Below, one piece after another: positions 25,301 to 31,827 of a stretch of DNA of 64,000 nucleotides. The position numbers and the translations under genes are program-made. Below the pieces are notes generated by a model. The model had not been told where the DNA came from and searched no databases. It saw only the letters and a list, made by a program, of their open reading frames with translations. The stretch is taken from assembly GCA_022606425.2 (NCBI GenBank), contig JAHDVF020001349.1, positions 558,001-622,000 of the forward strand, in the 5' to 3' direction. The DNA is from Lepidostoma basale. Lineage: Eukaryota > Arthropoda > Insecta > Trichoptera > Lepidostomatidae. Numbering within the stretch: the stretch's first letter is position 1; each line of letters opens with the position of its first letter.

Positions 25301-27505
25301 TTACACCTGTCAAAATTCTTTTTATAAACGAAAAAACTTGTATTATTTTAACATCAGAAGAGTGAAAACGTATTTCGTGTCACAAATAACTATCACAAAG
25401 TGCGGCAACAATCAAATTGACCAAAACAATTCACTTATACAGGAAATATCTCCAAATTGACAGGAGCACCACATGAATCAAATATTTTTTTTTAAATCAG
25501 AACCAGAACCAGATTCCTTGCAGGATTTGCGAATTTATTCGTTGGGTATCCTATCTCTAACGGTTCTCCCCACAATAAAATAACATTATTAAAATAGATT
25601 ATACCAATTCATAGAATTGTTACTTAGAATTTAACGTTTTTCCATGTATTCATAACATAACCTAAAATAATACGTAAGTAAAACGATAGGTATGTAATTT
25701 CATTTCTATCTATATAAATTCGATATAATTTAGAACTAAAACTTTGAAATATGTAATGCGGAAATATAATCTGTATTCATTTCAACGGCAAAATAGAATA
25801 AACTGAAGATATATATGAATTAGAAATATAAATATTTTACTTACGAAACTAACACGCAATTCAAATTTGACATTTCAGAGATAGGGATGGGCAATCCGCT
25901 CACGAGTCGACTCAAAGATTCGAATCTTTTTGGTGAGCGGGTGAGCGATGATCCATAAAAAAGAGCGGCAGCTCAATGATCCGCTAGGTCAGGGGGGTCG
26001 GCAAAATTATTAGCCAAAGAGCCAAATGCGTACTTTACAACGATTTAAAAAAAAATTGAGAGCCAAATATGTTTATTGATTTAGATAACCTTTATTATAA
26101 TTTTTGCACTTCATTCAATTACGGGTACACTGAATAAAACATTATTTCATACTTCTTCCTGTGATGAAGGCGACCAGCCTTCTCTCCATCTCTTTGGTGG
26201 TCATCCTGGTGGTCGACGGCCCTCTGGAGTCTCTTGCATCACGATATTAGGAATTCTTGCTGGATCCATTCTCTCGATGTCTCTGCCTACTCCATCTCAC
26301 TATGTCTTCAATGTTGCAGGATTTGCGAATTTATTCGTTGGGTATCCTATCTCTAACGGTTCTCCCCACAATAGGTCGCAGTCTGGTTCTGACAGTGTCT
26401 GTTCTTGCTTTGATTCCGTATGTTATTATGGACCTGATGCATGTTTGTTTGTTGTTATTCTTAATTTTAGGCACAATTCCATGTTCTCATCAATAAGACG
26501 ACTTCGTAGTCACCAATTCCATAACTTTACAAATTTCTTCTGGAAATGTCTGCGGACAGAGCGTTCTTGATGAATGATGCGATGGTAAGCAAGTATCTCG
26601 CGATTATTTTTTCTTTCAACAAACCCCTTCGGCTCCGGAGCCGCATTTTGCCGACCTCTGCGCTTTCCGCTCAGTAAAGTGAGCCGATTCTTCTTGATAA
26701 TTATCGAGCGGCTCCGGAGCCGCATTTTGCCGACCTCTGCGCTCGGTGAATCGTATATTATTGCAAAAGAGTCGACTATTTTTAGTGATCTCTTTAAGGG
26801 ATCTGAGCTGAATGGTTCCGCTCAGTAAAGTGAGCCGATTCTTCTTGATAATTATCGAGTCGTTTGTCAAAAAAGTTGTTTGTCGTTGTGAATTTATTTT
26901 TTTAGCTCATCGACAAAAAATTTATCCTGGTGAATTTTTTTTTTTTTACCGGAATCAACTTTTTTGGTCGAGGAGCAAAAAAAAAGGTCACTAAAATAAT
27001 TTCAAACTTTGAACGACTCAAAATGGTGAACCGTGGATCGTTAAAAAGAGTCGGCTCACTTTGCTGAGCGGAACCGTTCAGATCAGATCCCTGAGATGAG
27101 TCGTTTTGCCCATCCCTATACGTGCGTATATTTTTCAGTTCAAAGGAGCGACTAATTTCATATCTGAGCACGCAAAGAGTCAAAAAAGCCACTAATTTGC
27201 ATCTTATCACGCCAAGCGAATATAGACTCTAAAGATCGATACTCAGGTGATACGAACATGAAGGTCTATACTCGCTCGCACTACGAAAATTTATAAATTT
27301 ACAAAGTTAATTAGAGCTCGATTAATAACAAAAATATGCCTATGCCCACCTATGTCTATCTATTAAGGAAGTGTATAACTTGGAAAATGATCAGCTCAGG
27401 AATAACCTCAGAAATAGTCCACACACACCCGGAAGATCGCCTTTTATTTATATAGATAGATAGATATAGAAGATAGAAGATAGAAGATAGATAGATAGAA
27501 GATAG

Positions 27506-27554
<49 letters not shown>

Positions 27555-30500
27555 TCACAAAATTGTTAATCGGCACACCTCCCAAGAATTTTTAAGGAAG
27601 ATAAAAAGTAACCAACATGAACATCAATATGAAACAAGAAAGAAAAATGAACTAAGGCTCCCATTCAGAAAAAAAAACAAATCTCAGAATTCTCTTATGT
27701 ATATAGCATTTAAAATTTATGAAGATAACAAAGCATAAAAAAATTTAGAATAGCAAACAAAATGCAACCTTATATTTTAACCTTATTATTATAATTGAAT
27801 GTTTAATTGTTTTTATTATAACGTGTGTACTATTTCAAGTAAATAAATAAATAAAAAAGTATCACAGGACAACTAAAAGAAAAATATTTGTTGAATTTGT
27901 TTTTAATTATTTTTCATTTTAAAATATCTGGTTGCAGTACATAACGCCCCATACTGGATATGGCTACATGAGCGGAGCGGCCCCGCAGATGCTGCATGCC
28001 ATCCCCCTGGAGGCGGAGCACTCCACTGCCGCCTCTCCCGACGAGCCTTACCAGCCCTACCCCACCAAGTAAGGGACCGGTGAGTCCTCTTGCCCACTAG
28101 ACTGGTCCCAGTTCTCGTACGTACCAGACCAAATACTTGACTTAACCAACGGATACTTTTAATAGCTGAAACATTTCACAGCTTTGACCTCCTTCACCAT
28201 TACTTATCCCACGGCATTTCTTTTGGAAAAGTTGCGGACCAATTCTCTGCAGCTTCAAAGTGGGCATCTCATAACCCATTTTTTTCAATAATTCAAGGGA
28301 TATTTCGAGAACTCGGCCATACTGGTGTAAGTTTTTTTTTTTTGTTCCTGATAGATATCTCTGACAGTGACAATAAAGATAGTTTTACCTACCGGACACC
28401 AGAACTAACCTGTCTCTGTTGACACCGGTGTTAAGTGCAATCAGTCAATCAACTCGATTGGGAGATCGACGTCTTTCATATTAATGAAAGTACATTCAGC
28501 AGACTTTTTTGACTTAAGAGAATATCTTGTATTCCTAAAGTCAAACTATCTCTCATGCGTTCCCGGTATTATGTATCATAATTTACTTTTTCTCAATAGA
28601 TGCCCTTCCACTTTGATTTGTTTGTAATATCTTTTGAGATAATAAATTGATTGGATTGATCGATTATATAAAACCTCTGAAGAGTGTTGGCCTCTTTGAT
28701 GTTGTTTTCAAGCTCCTTCGATTCTGTTTAGACAGAACCATCTTCATTGTCTCTCTGTTTTACCTTTTTTTTAAGTTTCAATCCTAGGGATTGGTTTGCA
28801 GCAAACTATATTAACATAATTGATGGTTCTTGGTATTCCATTTGAACCTTTTCAATGTGGTAGTTTCTCATTGCTTTCTGCATTTTTATTACAGGTTATT
28901 TGAACCCAATCACTATATACAATTTTTTAGCTATTGATTCTCATGACATGTGATAGGTAGCTAGTCTATCGCCATTTTTATTGTCATGTGAATTCCACCA
29001 TCTACTACATTTAAAACCTTGTCTCTTTCGGCCTAATGGATGTCATAGTTTGGCTTGGTTTTTAGCAAGGTTTTTATCTTTTCTTGTTTTGAAGTAGAAA
29101 TCGTAAACCTTTCATTGTAGAGGAATGTGAGCCCTCTCGCCTTTGTCAAATCCAACGGTATGTATATACATATTTCCATGTCCTTTTGATCCACCCGATG
29201 TTGACTATCACTTGGAAGTAAGTGTCAATCCTCAGCTGTGAGAAACAGTTTTAGAGCCTATTGCTAACATTTGAACCCAATTGTAATTTACAAATCCACG
29301 ACATCCCTAGATGTTTACTTTATGTATTAGTTACATCAGTATTTTAGACTCTTATTTTAGTTCATGAGTATTTTAGACTCTTTAGTATATGAATGCTGTA
29401 CCTTTCTAACTGTACTTGTATTTCTTGTAACCAGTTCTCTACCAGTGCTTGTGTTTTATAGAATTAGTTGCTTATCAAGTCAGTTCAAGATCCCCAAAGC
29501 TTACAATATTTACTTCTTGAAAAATGAACTCTGTATTAAAAAATATTAATACAAAAGAAAATGTCTCTTTTCTATAATTTTTATTTTACATTTGACAATG
29601 CTGTAGGAAGACAAAATATGTCATTTCCATAAAATAACTAGAAAACAGATGTTTTCATTTGTAAAGATTATCTTAAAATCTCTGTGATAACCACATTGTG
29701 ATGCCTCTAGATAAGATTAATTGTATCTCAATAGAGACAAAGATGCAAATTGGAAACAGAATATGGTGATCGAGGTGTTTACAGGACTTATGACCTGTCA
29801 TTGGTTGGGTTAAGCGCATGCTTTATGTAATACAACATTCCCCATTCCACCTTTTCTTACGACCACCATGTCTGACAACTTTTTGGAAGTTGGATATTTG
29901 TTAATCTGTAACACCAAACTTCACATGTTAGTTTCAATCTACACACTAGCGCCATCTATGAAGATTAGGTTTTTAAGCATTAAGCAGAAGATCTTTTTAT
30001 TAACGCAATGTGAAAGGCTACCGCCATTTAATGTATTGCTAGATAATGCCTGGAGATGTCACTCCAATTTATATGCTATAACTTGTTATAGCAAGTTATA
30101 GCCTCTAGATAGTTTATAGTACAAGCTTTTAGTTCCCAAGTCTCCATTGCATGTCCAAGCATTGACTGTATGTTACATTTTGATCTCTCTGTTGAAGTTA
30201 TAGATTAAAATTTTCATTGCAGAAGGTGTATTTGGTAATATTTTGTTAACTTGTAATGACTATTATTTGTTTTATATTTGAATCTGGATCGAGGTGAGGA
30301 TACTCTTAAGATCTTTTAAACGATTTCATCGTTCATGGTTAACTCATGTATTTTTTTTTAATGGGGTGGGCTGTCAATCTAGTCCACACGGCTATAAGTG
30401 ATTCTTGCAATGATAAATTGAGAATGGACATTATAGATGACCCGCATGTCACCATAAGTCATCCTCTACCACGGGATTCAAAGGACAGACTTTATAATAT

Positions 30501-31793
30501 GGTCATCTTCTCAACGCACGAAACAAACCACCTCAAACCATTTCAATCTGGCTTCTGCAACCTTATCTATTATAGGGTCGAACTTAAAACTATACATGCT
30601 TAACTAATTACGGAATAAAAATTGGTGTGTGTACTTAAAAATTTATACTTCTTTGGTATAACAAAACATAATAATGAACATTTAAGAAATTGTAAATGCA
30701 ACTTTTGTCACTGATAAATTATTCACTACACATTGTGGGAATCATAATATAAATAGGCAAAAACTTGGATGTAATCAAGAAAGAGTATAACAATATTTTT
30801 AATACAAGAGAGCGAGAGAGGAATACTTCGATTTTCTCCAAAAAGCACATGATGCGCATGCCCGAAAACGTTCTGGATTATTTTTAATTTTGTTGTGATT
30901 GTTATTGTATGACAGTAGTGTAGAAAACAAAAGGAGAACACTTTGGATTGTTAATAGTGAAATTTTTAGCATGTGTGAAAATAAATTAATGGCTTATTTA
31001 ACTTCATAATGTAACTTAAAAAACTGTGATTATTTATATTACTGATATTCGAATATCGTATAAATATATTAGGTACACATTCTTTCTTCTAAAAGATTTT
31101 ACAAATAATATTGCTCAAAATTACCCAACTAAAATGTGCTATTTTGAATTTTTTAGACTAATTTTATTCATGTCTCATTTCATGACATGTTTTTGCAATT
31201 CGTGAGTTGATATGCGTGAAATGTCTGGCCGTTATTTATCATTGATAGGTAACTTCATCATGTCACACTTCCATAACAGAACAAAAGAAATATAACTATA
31301 AAAAAATTGGATTTGGTAATATTTATTTTTCTGACTATTCATGTCAATTTTGCTTGGAATAAATAGTGACACTTGACGTGCAAAACAGTATAATTATTTT
31401 TTTTTAAATTCACAATTTGTCATAAAAAATATATGTACTTATATTATATCATTGCATTAAAAAAACAAATCTTTTCTTCTTGTAGATCTTGCGATCTGTT
31501 TATGCAGGATATCAATTTTCTTCCTGTGATGAAGACACCCAGCCTTCCCTCCATATCTTTGGTGGTCGTCCTGGTGGTCGACGGCCCTCTAGAGTCTTGT
31601 CCATCACGATCTTAGGAATTGTTGTTGGGTCCATTCTATGTGTGGTGTAAAAAGGTTGATTGTTGCAGATGGCTTCCCCTGGGAGAAGGACCAGGACCAG
31701 AAGTGTACAGTGCGAGAGAGCATGCGTCGATGGGGAGCTACGAGCCCTACGAGCCCCGCCTGTACTGGCCGCGCGACGCTAACCGCTCCGCCT
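7283..31793 (+). CDS. shep: RBMS/alan shepard-type RNA-binding protein gene (3' part)
   Basis: Seven coding exons (7283-7341, 11614-11705, 16597-16791, 18157-18300, 18633-18803, 20674-20796, 27938-28072) join in frame to about 305 codons. They encode the second half of RRM1 ([11 protein letters not shown], then KGYGFVDFE as RNP1), the linker [17 protein letters not shown], and a complete RRM2 (RNP2 LYMANL, RNP1 KGVGFARM). RRM2 ends in [13 protein letters not shown], and a Met/Gln/Gly/Tyr/Pro-rich low-complexity tail ends PYQPYPTK. The [10 protein letters not shown] linker and the KFADGG-KK end of RRM2 are hallmarks of RBMS1-3 and Drosophila shep, single-stranded nucleic-acid and AU-rich RNA binders. 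The first half of RRM1 and the start codon are not found here and should lie upstream. Introns are full of repeats. An alternative terminal exon lies at 31669-31793. Confidence 0.9.
7770..8245 (+). mobile_element. Degenerate family-A retrotransposon tail
   Basis: Remnants of '[12 protein letters not shown]', 'HIEKINEE' and '[10 protein letters not shown]' are readable, with the family 3' end (ACTCCGAGGGGAGATGGCTTGATGGTC). The copy is heavily mutated and out of frame. It lies in the shep intron. Confidence 0.6.
8250..9309. other. AT-rich shep intron without recognised content
   Basis: I see long T- and A-rich stretches, no conserved coding and no clear repeat boundary. The 127-codon open frame on the minus strand at 8589-8972 is Lys/Asn/Phe-rich, has no recognisable domain and looks like chance. 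Confidence 0.5.
9869..10126 (+). pseudogene. piggyBac transposase N-terminal remnant
   Basis: Eighty-five codons starting [19 protein letters not shown] and including [15 protein letters not shown], then a stop. The acidic N-terminus with a DPDY-like motif is typical of piggyBac transposases and of genes derived from them. The reading continues in other frames (10083-10268) before the internal deletion. Confidence 0.75.
10390..10776 (+). pseudogene. piggyBac transposase C-terminal remnant
   Basis: The open frame has '[27 protein letters not shown]', matching the conserved 'R…FFHLLDLALVNAWILYR' helix of piggyBac transposases. It is followed by a basic region ([16 protein letters not shown]). 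The cysteine-rich end typical of the family is reduced to '[14 protein letters not shown]'. The catalytic aspartates are upstream and deleted. Confidence 0.8.
11090..11336. repeat. 247-bp near-perfect foldback element
   Basis: The left arm begins GTTCCGGAAGAACAGTGACG and the right arm is its reverse complement, meeting at an AT-rich centre near 11215. Arms of about 120 bp differ at only a few positions. Short outer pairs (ATATC/GATAT) extend it. No clear target-site duplication is visible. It lies only 50 bp from the piggyBac element. Confidence 0.85.
11614..11705 (+). CDS. shep: shep/RBMS exon: RRM1 RNP1 and linker start
   Basis: The acceptor TTTGTCCGTAG precedes GC-TAT-GGA (G)[16 protein letters not shown] and ends QAQMAK before GTGGGT. 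It carries the RNP1 octamer KGYGFVDF across the exon junction. The donor is a weaker GTGGGT, but the phase-0 join to the next exon gives QMAK-QQEQDP exactly as in the family. Confidence 0.9.
11710..15600. other. Long AT-rich shep intron, no recognised gene
   Basis: Apart from ordinary AT-rich intron sequence I recognise nothing in 11.7-15.6 kb. A block at about 13310-13570 (CGCAAAGCATGC… CTCATCCGCTTCGTGGAC) is more GC-balanced than its surroundings and might be a conserved or ancient repeat segment, but I cannot place it. Confidence 0.4.
15634..15815 (+). mobile_element. tRNA-derived SINE, plus copy
   Basis: The head has an A-box-like GTGGCAGAGTGGTTAGA and a perfect B box GGTTCGATTCC (about 15685-15696), followed by a GTGATTGTCACAC unit and a body ending near ATGATAGCTATAATAACC. 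The same sequence recurs at 37645 (plus) and 15895-16076 (minus). The head does not fold as an intact cloverleaf with a usable acceptor stem, so it is a SINE and not a tRNA gene. Confidence 0.85.
15895..16076 (-). mobile_element. tRNA-derived SINE, inverted copy
   Basis: Reverse complement of the SINE at 15634, separated from it by only ~80 bp, so the two could form a long intronic hairpin. The B box reads GGTTCGATTCC on the minus strand. Confidence 0.85.
16100..16445 (+). repeat. Dispersed repeat similar to 37160-37400
   Basis: It shares segments such as CCTTCCCTTAGCTG, TTTTGTGGCGC-type and CGCCATTCG.CCTCTCTCT with 37300-37380. Open frames here overlap in three registers with no domain, so they are not genes. 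The class is unrecognised; it may be non-coding tail sequence of a non-LTR element. Confidence 0.45.
16597..16791 (+). CDS. shep: shep/RBMS exon: RRM2 core
   Basis: Sixty-five codons, phase 0 at both ends, from [16 protein letters not shown] to KCEQIIQ. It includes RNP2 (LYMANL) and RNP1 (KGVGFARM). The acceptor is TTCTTGTGCAG and the donor CAG|GTAACT. This exon is clearly GC-richer than its surroundings. Confidence 0.93.
17025..17195 (+). repeat. Dispersed repeat E
   Basis: Matches 36880-37075 in the same orientation (GAGATGGTT.AACATTAGGAAGACA, TCTCCGAGGAGACC, CAGCAGACTAATTGCTCTTC). It also matches 28430-28670 and 51770-52000 in reverse. No coding capacity is seen. Confidence 0.6.
17842..18055 (+). 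mobile_element. Family-A 3' end followed by hAT-tip-like fragment
   Basis: 17842-17955 carries the family-A end (CGATGTATGAATATAGAGGAAGC… ACGGCGTGATGGTTAGTTAG). At about 17962 a CTAGGTTCTCGAAGTGG string resembles the hAT tip at 49686, followed by AACGCCCCCTAGTGGGCG as at 290. Confidence 0.5.
18157..18300 (+). CDS. shep: shep/RBMS exon: RRM2 end
   Basis: Forty-eight codons from VFNGRILTG through [13 protein letters not shown] to HQLLC, followed by GTAAGT. The acceptor is [18 protein letters not shown] matches the conserved end of RRM2 in RBMS proteins. Confidence 0.9.
18633..18803 (+). CDS. shep: shep/RBMS exon: low-complexity tail 1
   Basis: Fifty-seven codons, phase 0, from [12 protein letters not shown] to GHPIDP, between TTAATTGCAG and GTCAGT. 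It is rich in Gly, Tyr, Pro and Val with no folded domain. It fits the disordered C-terminal region of the family. The placement rests on splice sites and phase. Confidence 0.82.
18880..19200 (-). mobile_element. Family-A retrotransposon tail with TTAG-repeat 3' end
   Basis: The minus strand reads '[29 protein letters not shown]' and '[16 protein letters not shown]'. It ends in ACGGCGTGATGGTTAGTTAG and a short GTTA repeat. A tetranucleotide-type 3' tail fits RTE-like elements. Only the 3' end survives. Confidence 0.75.
19201..19494. mobile_element. Foldback element with hammerhead-like cores in both arms
   Basis: The arms 19201-19330 and 19365-19494 are inverted repeats. In transcript sense the core reads CACUGAAGAAGGACUGGUUG then UCCGAAACAUGUC: a CUGAAGA box, one extra base, helix GGAC/GUCC, GAAAC and the palindrome ACAUGU. 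The right-arm copy has UCCAAAAC instead of UCCGAAAC, so only the left arm keeps the GAAA box. No coding is seen. Confidence 0.65.
19960..20110 (+). mobile_element. Non-LTR retrotransposon tail, family D
   Basis: Reads '[12 protein letters not shown]', then '[15 protein letters not shown]', the RT-tail pattern 'KIEGKRGVGR…EELFR.A.DR'. A second copy on the minus strand is at 21770-21980. It is degenerate and ends in a GAAGAAGAAGAAA-type tail. Confidence 0.55.
20281..20588. mobile_element. TTAA-flanked palindromic MITE
   Basis: TTAA lies at both ends (20277-20280 and 20589-20592). The inverted repeats begin TTGTATCTCAATAGAGACGA and run ~90 bp. Related single-ended copies lie at 29721 and 62277. 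The TTAA target fits the piggyBac superfamily, though the tips do not begin CCC. Confidence 0.7.
20674..20796 (+). CDS. shep: shep/RBMS exon: Gly/Met/Gln-rich tail 2
   Basis: Forty-one codons, phase 0, from [18 protein letters not shown] to QMGQPQ, between TTATTTACAG and GTTGGA. The Met/Gln-rich composition matches the unstructured tail. It could be an alternatively used exon, since removing it would keep the frame. Confidence 0.82.
20868..21345 (-). mobile_element. Family-A retrotransposon tail
   Basis: The minus strand reads '[20 protein letters not shown]' and '[18 protein letters not shown]', with the ACGGCGTGATGGTTAG end at 20895. It continues further 5' than the 18.9-kb copy ('[20 protein letters not shown]'-type). 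It is broken by a frameshift around 20985. Confidence 0.7.
21500..21990 (-). mobile_element. Non-LTR RT tail, family D
   Basis: The minus strand gives a degenerate '[17 protein letters not shown]' segment and then '[20 protein letters not shown]' and '[14 protein letters not shown]'. These are typical C-terminal tails of insect non-LTR RTs. Two different tails may abut here near 21740. Confidence 0.6.
22080..22584 (+). mobile_element. Jockey-type RT fragment, left part
   Basis: Remnants read '[21 protein letters not shown]', '[20 protein letters not shown]', '[14 protein letters not shown]', '[18 protein letters not shown]' and 'ITFNVLL'. These are the thumb region of a Jockey-clade RT. It is cut at 22584 by a ~5-kb insertion and resumes at 27555. 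Confidence 0.65.
22918..23103 (+). repeat. ~186-bp direct duplication, unit 1
   Basis: Nearly identical to 23387-23573 (AATATAGTGTAGTTCAAA… CATTTGCAT.AAACATTCATACATAT). The spacing of about 470 bp brackets a non-LTR tail fragment. Confidence 0.8.
23110..23345 (-). mobile_element. Non-LTR RT end fragments (families C-like and B)
   Basis: The minus strand of 23124-23248 reads '[20 protein letters not shown]'-like sequence, the common end of insect RTE-like RTs. From 23250 a short family-B piece follows. The first part recurs at 23899 and 24174. Confidence 0.55.
23387..23573 (+). repeat. ~186-bp direct duplication, unit 2
   Basis: Second unit of the duplication at 22918-23103, with only a few substitutions and one short indel. 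Confidence 0.8.
23900..24440. repeat. Tandem duplication, two units of ~270 bp
   Basis: 23905-24172 and 24174-24440 are near-identical (CCTGGGCGTAGGCCTCCTCC… AAATATAACAATC). Each unit contains a minus-strand non-LTR RT end ('[15 protein letters not shown]'). Confidence 0.85.
24435..24600 (-). mobile_element. Family-B non-LTR tail fragment
   Basis: The minus strand reads '[20 protein letters not shown]', matching the plus-strand family-B copy at 52410-52745 ('[20 protein letters not shown]'). Confidence 0.65.
24845..24930 (-). mobile_element. Family-A 3' end only
   Basis: AACTAACTAACTAACCATCA followed by the reversed family-A end and then unrelated sequence at 24915. A very short 5'-truncated copy. 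Confidence 0.6.
25990..26739. mobile_element. Nested hAT-type element with near-perfect 8-bp TSD
   Basis: The left tip is CAGGGGGGTCGGCAAAAT and the right tip, reversed, is CAGAGGTCGGCAAAAT. The flanks are CGCTAGGT (25982-25989) and CGCTCGGT (26740-26747), 7 of 8 identical. The inside holds a minus-strand family-B non-LTR tail (about 26160-26490). The right end appears twice: 26626-26660 is a copy of 26708-26742. Confidence 0.75.
26160..26490 (-). mobile_element. Family-B non-LTR tail inside the nested hAT
   Basis: CTTTGGTGGTCATCCTGGTGG and TCTCTTGCATCACGATATTAGG are reversed parts of the '[10 protein letters not shown]' tail. 26318-26374 is repeated almost exactly at 25516-25573. Confidence 0.55.
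27462..27554. repeat. (GATA)n microsatellite
   Basis: A run of GATA units with AGAAGATA interruptions. It directly follows the RTE-like 3' end, so it probably grew from the element's own tail. Confidence 0.9.
27555..27760 (+). mobile_element. Jockey-type RT fragment, right part
   Basis: After the (GATA)n tract the sequence reads '[15 protein letters not shown]'-like remnants and '[14 protein letters not shown]', then a basic end. This continues the fragment cut at 22584. Confidence 0.45.
27938..28072 (+). CDS. shep: shep/RBMS last common exon with stop inside a splice donor
   Basis: The exon begins TAC-ATA after CTGGTTGCAG and encodes [13 protein letters not shown]…, ending [10 protein letters not shown] and TAA at 28070-28072. 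The ending resembles the vertebrate RBMS C-terminus (…FQPNK), so this stop is probably the ancestral one. The stop lies in CCAA|GTAAGG, a good 5' splice site cutting after 28068. A second donor, ACCG|GTGAGT, cuts after 28079. The first would remove the stop and open the frame into 31669; the second would keep it. Confidence 0.88.
   Translation, partial: YITPHTGYGYMSGAAPQMLHAIPLEAEHSTAASPDEPYQPYPTK
28430..28670 (-). repeat. Dispersed repeat E, inverted copy
   Basis: Reverse complement of the 36880-37075 copy (TCTTTCATATTAATGAAA.. CAGCAGAC; CTCATGCGTTCC; CTCAATAGATGCC). Confidence 0.6.
28925..28998 (-). mobile_element. tRNA-SINE 3' fragment
   Basis: AGCTATTGATTCTCATGACATGTGATAGGTAGC is the reversed SINE 3' end seen at 15895 and 37800. 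The head is missing. Confidence 0.7.
29715..30112 (+). repeat. Dispersed ~390-bp repeat, copy 1
   Basis: Starts TTAATTGTATCTCAATAGAG and matches 62275-62640 over its length (GTTTACAGGACTTATGACCTG; ACACTAGCGCCATCTAT; AATGCCTGGAGAT). Its left end equals the arms of the MITE at 20281. The open frame 29868-30101 is not a gene. Confidence 0.65.
31500..31640 (-). mobile_element. Family-B non-LTR tail fragment
   Basis: TTCCTGTGATGAAGACACCC… GGTGGTCGACGGCCCTCTAG matches 26155-26230 in the same orientation. It ends just before the alternative shep exon acceptor. Confidence 0.6.
31669..31793 (+). CDS. shep: Candidate alternative C-terminal exon of shep/RBMS
   Basis: Preceded by TTGATTGTTGCAG. Joined in phase 2 to the donor at 28068 (AA + A), it reads [21 protein letters not shown], then [21 protein letters not shown] and a stop at 31791-31793. 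The Tyr/Pro/Glu-rich ending suits the protein's tail and the region is GC-rich like a coding exon. A poly(A) signal follows at 31822. Frame choice depends on the donor used; with the 28079 donor this exon would be 3' UTR. Confidence 0.55.
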
Positions 31794-31821
31794 AATTTTC
31801 TACTTAGCTTAAGTACTTTGT

Positions 31822-31827
31822 AATAAA
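31822..31827 (+). terminator. Candidate poly(A) signal after the alternative shep exon
   Basis: AATAAA 29 nt after the stop codon at 31793. Other AATAAA hexamers follow in the long 3' region, for example at 34359. Confidence 0.5.

Larger units (their letters stand above)
25882..27118. mobile_element. hAT-type MITE copy carrying a nested hAT element
   Basis: Same family as 6217-6653: the tips read TAGGGATGGGCAA and, reversed, TAGGGATGGGCAA. The internal GTGAGCGATGATCCATAAAA and GGTTCCGCTCAGTAAAGTGA parts match. Unlike the 6.2-kb copy, no 8-bp duplication is seen. The interior is expanded by an insertion at 25990-26739. Confidence 0.7.
22585..27554 (+). mobile_element. Nested ~5-kb insertion bounded by RTE-like ends
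   Basis: It opens with AGCTGACCCGGCAACGCTTC, a start seen very often in insect RTE-like elements, and closes with GGAAGATCGCCTTTTATTTA followed by a (GATA)n tract. The surrounding Jockey fragment reads across the insertion. The interior has no intact RT; it holds duplicated segments, non-LTR tails and hAT elements, so it has been heavily remodelled. Confidence 0.55.

Noticed and set aside
27462..27554. CRISPR-like repeat array
   Set aside because: Simple (GATA)n microsatellite without spacers.
29868..30101. 77-codon ORF
   Set aside because: Lies in a dispersed repeat also present at 62275.
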